From: HO2-45-28 sp964574495 | GTDB taxonomy: Bacteria; Patescibacteriota; Minisyncoccia; HO2-45-28 | DNA length: 9,538 nucleotides | NCBI GenBank assembly: GCA_964574495.1 | Contig: CAZNNT010000025.1 | Location: 1-9,538 of the forward strand | Direction of reading: 5' to 3' | Shown here: positions 6,505 through 9,538 of the stretch, in pieces | Numbering within the stretch: position 1 is the first letter of the stretch | How the letters are laid out: the number at the start of each line of letters is the position of its first letter | Position numbers and translations under genes: made by a program | The notes under the pieces: model-generated | The model's input: the letters and a program-made list of their open reading frames with translations, nothing else | The model's database searches: none | What the model was told of the DNA's origin: nothing

Positions 6505-8375
6505 TCCAATTTTTCACCGCCGATAGAATAAAAAGCGCCTTCCTGAATATTATAGACCTCCATACTTTTGGTCTGGCTGTTCCAGAACATCATTACTTTT
6601 TCGTGCTCTTCAATGTTTTCGGCGCGTTTTATTATGCTTTCTCGCGTTTCATCTGAAAATGATACATAGGGAGGGTCAATCCCGCCGGTTATGGTTGCTT
6701 TGCCCACAACATGCAGTTTGCTGGTTGGACTGGTGATGCCTATGCCGACATTGCCGGAGGAGTTGACCACAAACGGAGGACTTGTCGGATCAAGTACGGT
6801 TATGTCTGGATGCAGACGAAAAGCGCCGTTGAACCATTGTATGAGCCCCCGATCTACCCCGTTGACTCTAAATGATATTTCCTGTCCTGAATCGGCAGTG
6901 GGATGATCCAGGGCCAGTTTAGTTCCGGCATTAGAAACTATGTGCAGCGGGGTTTGGGGGTTTGAAGTCCCGATTCCTATTTTGCCCGAGGGCACGATAA
7001 AATTAGAACCCTCGGACACGGAAAGATTCGCGCCGAAAGACGCGTCCGCGTTTTGATAAGTATACGGAGTGCCCACCAGATTGCCGAGAGCAACAATGCT
7101 TTTCCACGACCCGGACCAAAATTTGGTCGTGGCCGTATTTTTAACGTAATTACCGATAGCGACAAGCGAGGTTGATGTGTTGCCGGTTACAATCAGGTCC
7201 GTTGTCCCGCTTTGAAACCTGTTTCCTATCAGCACCAGAGGGCCGGAAAAATTAAACTCTATAACTTTACCCGACGCGTTTGCCTCCGATGGAGAATCCC
7301 AGCGCACATTCTGCACTATGGTCGCCCAATCTGACGCGGCATCAGAACTGTCCATGAAGGCCGCCGAACGCTCAACATCAATGCCGTCTATCATAATGAC
7401 ATCTGTCGGCTGACCGAGGTGGAAATTGGCCGTGGTCTGGCCGCGCATGCCGCCGCGGACCCATTTGAAACTTCCTCCTCCGTCTTGCCGCAGGCCGTAT
7501 CTTAAAGAACCTACATGAGAATCTTCAAAGAGTATGTGTTTTGCTTGCGACGAGTTTTCTATGACAAATCCGTCGCGAAGGATATCGCCCATGCTCACTC
7601 TTATGAACTTATGAAAATCATTGTTGGCGTCCGTGCCGTCTCCGATTTTGACGCCGTCGGTAATGGATCCGTTTCCTATGGCCCAAGCCGTGGGATGTAT
7701 GTAAATATCCTTGAAAACATTATTTGTGGATACGGTCGCGCCCGAAGCATTATGTATTTTTATTGCCAGATTCAGATTAACGCCTTGGACGGCTATTCTG
7801 AAGCCCTCAAAAAAACTGTCTCGGACGCTTCCGACATCAAGCACCGGGCCGGCCGCCCCGCCATCCCACAATATATTTGTCAGATTCTTGCCGGCGCCCG
7901 CGAATTTCATATGATTGTTATTGAAAAATACCAGAGAGCTCGTAACGCGGTAGACCCCGGGCGGAAGATAAACCATTCCGCCGTCACTGCCTCGGTAATT
8001 AATCGCGGCTTGAATCGCCGAAGTGTCGTCGGTAGTGCCATCGCCTTTGGCGCCAAACTCCTTGACGTTTACTATGCCAAGACCGGTTATATCTCCCAGA
8101 CCGCTCGGTTTTAATTCGCCGTTTTCTTCGTGGCTGACTCGCAGGAATTCATTTAGAATTTCGCCCCAATTATTTTCATCGCCTCCCGCCATGGGTAATC
8201 TGGCGGCCGCAAAAAGAAATTGGCCGTATTCTCCGTCTTTTACGACCGTGGGCAGGCGCGGACGGTCAGGCGGCCGCCGGCTTCCCAAAATCAATAAAGT
8301 GAGAATGATTAAAATTGATAAGCCCGGCAAGAGATTATTTTTTATTTTCTTTATTAAAGAAATTAAGTCCGGCAT
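6501..8375 (-). CDS. Membrane-anchored right-handed beta-helix protein resembling a phage tail spike/fibre
   Basis: This 624-residue protein has a hydrophobic anchor at about 15-31, flanked by basic residues and without a cleavage site. Residues 49-90 (GQFLFAAARLP, then NNWGEILNEFLRVSH) resemble short linker segments of phage tail fibres. A Pectate_lyase_3-type beta-helix follows from about 101, opening VNVKEFGAKGDGTTDDTSAI and YLPPGVYRV, with Asn/Gly-rich helix rungs to about 440. Two tail-fibre-like repeats come next: GKIGIGTSNPQTPLHI (464-479) and GNVGIGITSPTSKLHV (541-556). The C-terminal tail (about 570-624) is charged and has no S74 chaperone that I can recognise. I cannot assign catalytic residues, so a sugar-binding adhesin or a polysaccharide lyase/hydrolase are both open. 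It sits 28 bp after the Thr/Ala-rich surface protein gene and probably shares its transcript. Surface display is inferred from the anchor and fold. Confidence 0.8.
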   Translation of the reverse strand: MPDLISLIKKIKNNLLPGLSILIILTLLILGSRRPPDRPRLPTVVKDGEYGQFLFAAARLPMAGGDENNWGEILNEFLRVSHEENGELKPSGLGDITGLGIVNVKEFGAKGDGTTDDTSAIQAAINYRGSDGGMVYLPPGVYRVTSSLVFFNNNHMKFAGAGKNLTNILWDGGAAGPVLDVGSVRDSFFEGFRIAVQGVNLNLAIKIHNASGATVSTNNVFKDIYIHPTAWAIGNGSITDGVKIGDGTDANNDFHKFIRVSMGDILRDGFVIENSSQAKHILFEDSHVGSLRYGLRQDGGGSFKWVRGGMRGQTTANFHLGQPTDVIMIDGIDVERSAAFMDSSDAASDWATIVQNVRWDSPSEANASGKVIEFNFSGPLVLIGNRFQSGTTDLIVTGNTSTSLVAIGNYVKNTATTKFWSGSWKSIVALGNLVGTPYTYQNADASFGANLSVSEGSNFIVPSGKIGIGTSNPQTPLHIVSNAGTKLALDHPTADSGQEISFRVNGVDRGLIQWFNGAFRLHPDITVLDPTSPPFVVNSSGNVGIGITSPTSKLHVVGKATITGGIDPPYVSFSDETRESIIKRAENIEEHEKVMMFWNSQTKSMEVYNIQEGAFYSIGGEKLD

Positions 8376-8403
8376 ATTTAGTTTTGATTGATTAGACGGC
8401 TAA

Positions 8404-8937
8404 TTAAAAAATTGAAAACAAAAATTGATAAACCTGCCATAGTTTATATTGTACCACGCGCCACGCTATTTTTAGAATATTAATAATTATACCGGCCACC
8501 AAAGTTTTAACGGGCGCGCTATATTTTTTTTCCGCGGAAATTAAAGTGGTCGTCGGCCTCGGCGCCGGAGTTTTTTTATCTTCTATATGTATTGGGGCGG
8601 CCGCGGGTTTTGTTGAAGGCAAAATTGTTTTAAATATTTTAGAAGCGGCGGCGGATGATGTTGTAGCAACGGCCACTTCGGAGGTTGTAGCGGCGGCCGT
8701 TTCAGAGGTTGCGGCAAGGGCCGTTTCAGAAGTAGTGGTCGCGGCCAAAGTCGTGGTGCCGTTCGTTCCTGTTATGCCGGTTATCGGGACAGCGGAGGTC
8801 TCTTGAGTAGTTGTGCCGTAACCATAGCCGGCTTCTCCGTATTTCAGCGCGCCAAATCCCGCCGCTTGCGCGTTAACCGGCCCAAAAATTATAAAAAAGA
8901 TTAATAGTATAAATGAGCCGAATAATTTCATCAGCAT
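8404..8937 (-). CDS. Secreted Thr/Ala/Ser-rich repeat protein with C-terminal membrane segment
   Basis: No family is recognised in this 177-residue protein, but its layout is clear. A signal peptide covers 1 to about 25 (MLMKLFGSF, a hydrophobic core, VNAQA). A Gly/Tyr-rich motif ALKYGEAGYGYG follows at 30-41. A low-complexity Thr/Ala/Ser stretch (42-100) includes about four 8-residue repeats of the type TSETALAA and TSEVAVAT. A Pro/Lys-rich linker runs from about 105 to 143. A hydrophobic, aromatic C-terminus (about 145-177, with WRVVQYKLWQVYQF) probably sits in or on the membrane. It looks like a stalk or cell-wall-spanning protein, perhaps glycosylated on its threonines. It lies between mfd and the tail-spike-like gene and has its own TATAAT box. 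The start could be the ATG at 8937 or the next one at 8931 (MKLFGSF); the -10 spacing fits 8937. Confidence 0.75.
   Translation of the reverse strand: MLMKLFGSFILLIFFIIFGPVNAQAAGFGALKYGEAGYGYGTTTQETSAVPITGITGTNGTTTLAATTTSETALAATSETAAATTSEVAVATTSSAAASKIFKTILPSTKPAAAPIHIEDKKTPAPRPTTTLISAEKKYSAPVKTLVAGIIINILKIAWRVVQYKLWQVYQFLFSIF
8657..8752 (-). repeat. Four 24-bp tandem repeats encoding 8-residue Thr/Ser/Ala units
   Basis: Four direct units of exactly 24 bp lie at 8657-8680, 8681-8704, 8705-8728 and 8729-8752. The middle two are most alike (plus strand GAGGTTG at the start, GGCCGTTTCA at the end). They encode the in-frame repeats of the surface protein, so gain or loss of a unit would change its length without a frameshift. 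Confidence 0.8.
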
Positions 8938-8943
8938 ATTTTT

Positions 8944-8949
8944 ATTATA
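8944..8949 (-). promoter_or_regulatory. -10 box before the Thr/Ala-rich surface protein gene, predicted leaderless
   Basis: A perfect TATAAT (8949-8944, minus strand) ends 6 nt before the ATG at 8937, the same spacing as at the hydrolase gene. The region 17-18 nt upstream (ATTTTA or TATTTT) is only a weak -35 and overlaps the mfd stop. The surroundings are very A/T-rich, so a chance match cannot be excluded. Confidence 0.45.
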
Positions 8950-8965
8950 TATTTTTTTTCGGCTT

Positions 8966-9538
8966 CTAAAATAGAGAAAGATTTTCAGTCGCTTCGTTCA
9001 TAAACTGAAAATATAAATTCCAGCCGATGCGGTTGGCTATACCCGATTGCTCGCGGCCCAAAATATTGCCCGCGCCGCGAATTTCCAAATCGCGTTTTGC
9101 GAGTTCAAGCCCGGAGCCAAGCTCCTGAAAGTTAAGAAGATTGTTCAGGCGCTTTTCGGCCTTAGGCATGAGGTTTTTTGGATTATACAAGAAATAAGCG
9201 ATTGCTTGCGTATCGCCTCGCCCGATTCTGCCTCTTAACTGATGCGCCTGCGAAAGTCCGAGAAGCGCCGCGTTTTCAACAATTAAAGTGTTTACCGAAG
9301 AAATATCCAGGCCATTTTCAATAATGGTGGTTGAAACAAGAATCTCTATTTTTTTCTCGCGAAAATCGCGCATCGTTTCAATTATATTTTTTTCGGACAA
9401 TCTCGCGTGAATTGAGCCGATTTTGGATTTCGGAATCAGTTTTTCCAGCATTTCAACAATTTTGGGAATGTTTTTTATGCGGTTGGCGACATAATAAACC
9501 TGTCCCTCGCGTTTTAACTCGGTTTTCAGGGCTTCCTT
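8966..9538 (-). CDS. mfd: Transcription-repair coupling factor, C-terminal part (5' end outside window)
   Basis: The frame is open from the window edge (9538) to TAG at 8968-8966, giving 190 residues of the C-terminal part. It shows the second RecA-like motor domain: KREGQVYYVANRIKNI at the start, motif V STTIIENGLDI (69-79) and motif VI QLRGRIGRG (100-108). The translocation (TRG) motif region ELGSGLELAKRDLEIRGAGN then follows, with ILGREQSG and a final IGWNLYFQFMNEA. Mfd uses this dsDNA translocase to push stalled RNA polymerase off DNA damage and recruit UvrA. RecG shares the TRG motif but has a different wording (RGPGE) and ending; RGAGN with IGWNLY favours Mfd. The protein stops about 10 residues after this point, so the C-terminal regulatory domain D7 found in typical Mfd is missing. 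The next gene starts 28 bp further on. Confidence 0.88.
   Translation of the reverse strand, partial: KEALKTELKREGQVYYVANRIKNIPKIVEMLEKLIPKSKIGSIHARLSEKNIIETMRDFREKKIEILVSTTIIENGLDISSVNTLIVENAALLGLSQAHQLRGRIGRGDTQAIAYFLYNPKNLMPKAEKRLNNLLNFQELGSGLELAKRDLEIRGAGNILGREQSGIANRIGWNLYFQFMNEATENLSLF
8981..9012 (-). terminator. Weak candidate stem-loop at the 3' end of mfd
   Basis: A perfect 9-bp inverted repeat (ATTTTCAGT at 8981-8989 and ACTGAAAAT at 9004-9012) encloses a 14-nt loop inside the last mfd codons. On the minus strand it is followed by a T-rich stretch. The stem is A/T-rich and the loop long, so it may be only a poor terminator or a chance structure. Confidence 0.2.

Noticed and set aside
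7515..8114. 199-residue plus-strand open frame opposite the tail-spike-like gene
   Set aside because: The minus-strand protein in the same place has a clear beta-helix domain; the antisense peptide has no motif, and no promoter is apparent.
8546..8806. Plus-strand Val/Ala-rich open frame across the 24-bp repeats
   Set aside because: It is open only because the repeats are G/C-rich and lack stops on both strands. The minus frame has a signal peptide and a promoter, and the plus frame has neither.
8966..9538. RecG identity for the helicase fragment
   Set aside because: RecG shares the TRG motif, but the wording here (RDLEIRGAGNILG, then IGWNLYFQF) follows Mfd; RecG typically has RGPGE and a different C-terminus.

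Overview
The window looks like a compact stretch of a Patescibacteria/CPR genome, most plausibly Parcubacteria. This is an inference from gene content and style: a membrane-anchored sugar-binding-type protein with no permease beside it, a membrane-anchored phage tail-spike-like protein, a Thr/Ala-rich surface protein with a Gly/Tyr motif after its signal peptide, an apparently shortened Mfd, gaps of mostly 0-60 bp, short-period degenerate repeats at gene junctions, and no recognisable Shine-Dalgarno sequence at any start. The standard bacterial code fits: all reading frames are intact and TAA, TAG and TGA each act as a stop. No rRNA, tRNA, CRISPR array, insertion sequence or replication origin was seen, and no gene-free stretch exceeds about 60 bp.

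Right part, minus strand, 9538 down to 6501: the 3' end of a transcription-repair coupling factor (mfd), then a secreted repeat protein with its own TATAAT box, then a 624-residue membrane-anchored right-handed beta-helix protein resembling a phage tail spike. The last two probably act together at the cell surface.

Middle: a plus-strand gene for a four-repeat S1 protein (rpsA-like, 5365-6504). It meets the tail-spike-like gene tail to tail, and the two share the palindrome CTAG as both stop codons. Its 59-bp upstream gap holds two interleaved, divergent sigma70-type promoters.

Left part, minus strand, 5305 down to 1: a probable single operon of a metallo-beta-lactamase-fold hydrolase, a small one-span membrane protein, gyrA, a SAM-dependent methyltransferase, an extracellular solute-binding protein, and the start of a further secreted protein that runs off the window. 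Junctions are 19 bp, 1-nt overlap, 10-nt overlap, 23 bp and 1 bp, so translational coupling is likely. Both short repeat tracts lie at these junctions, and one has become the N-terminal coding region of the last gene.

The observations most worth following are the surface module (8937-6501), the two genes whose start codon sits exactly 6 nt after a TATAAT box (predicted leaderless mRNAs), the Mfd that ends without its usual C-terminal domain, and the repeat-derived signal-peptide region. I see no convincing wholly new defence or mobile system here.
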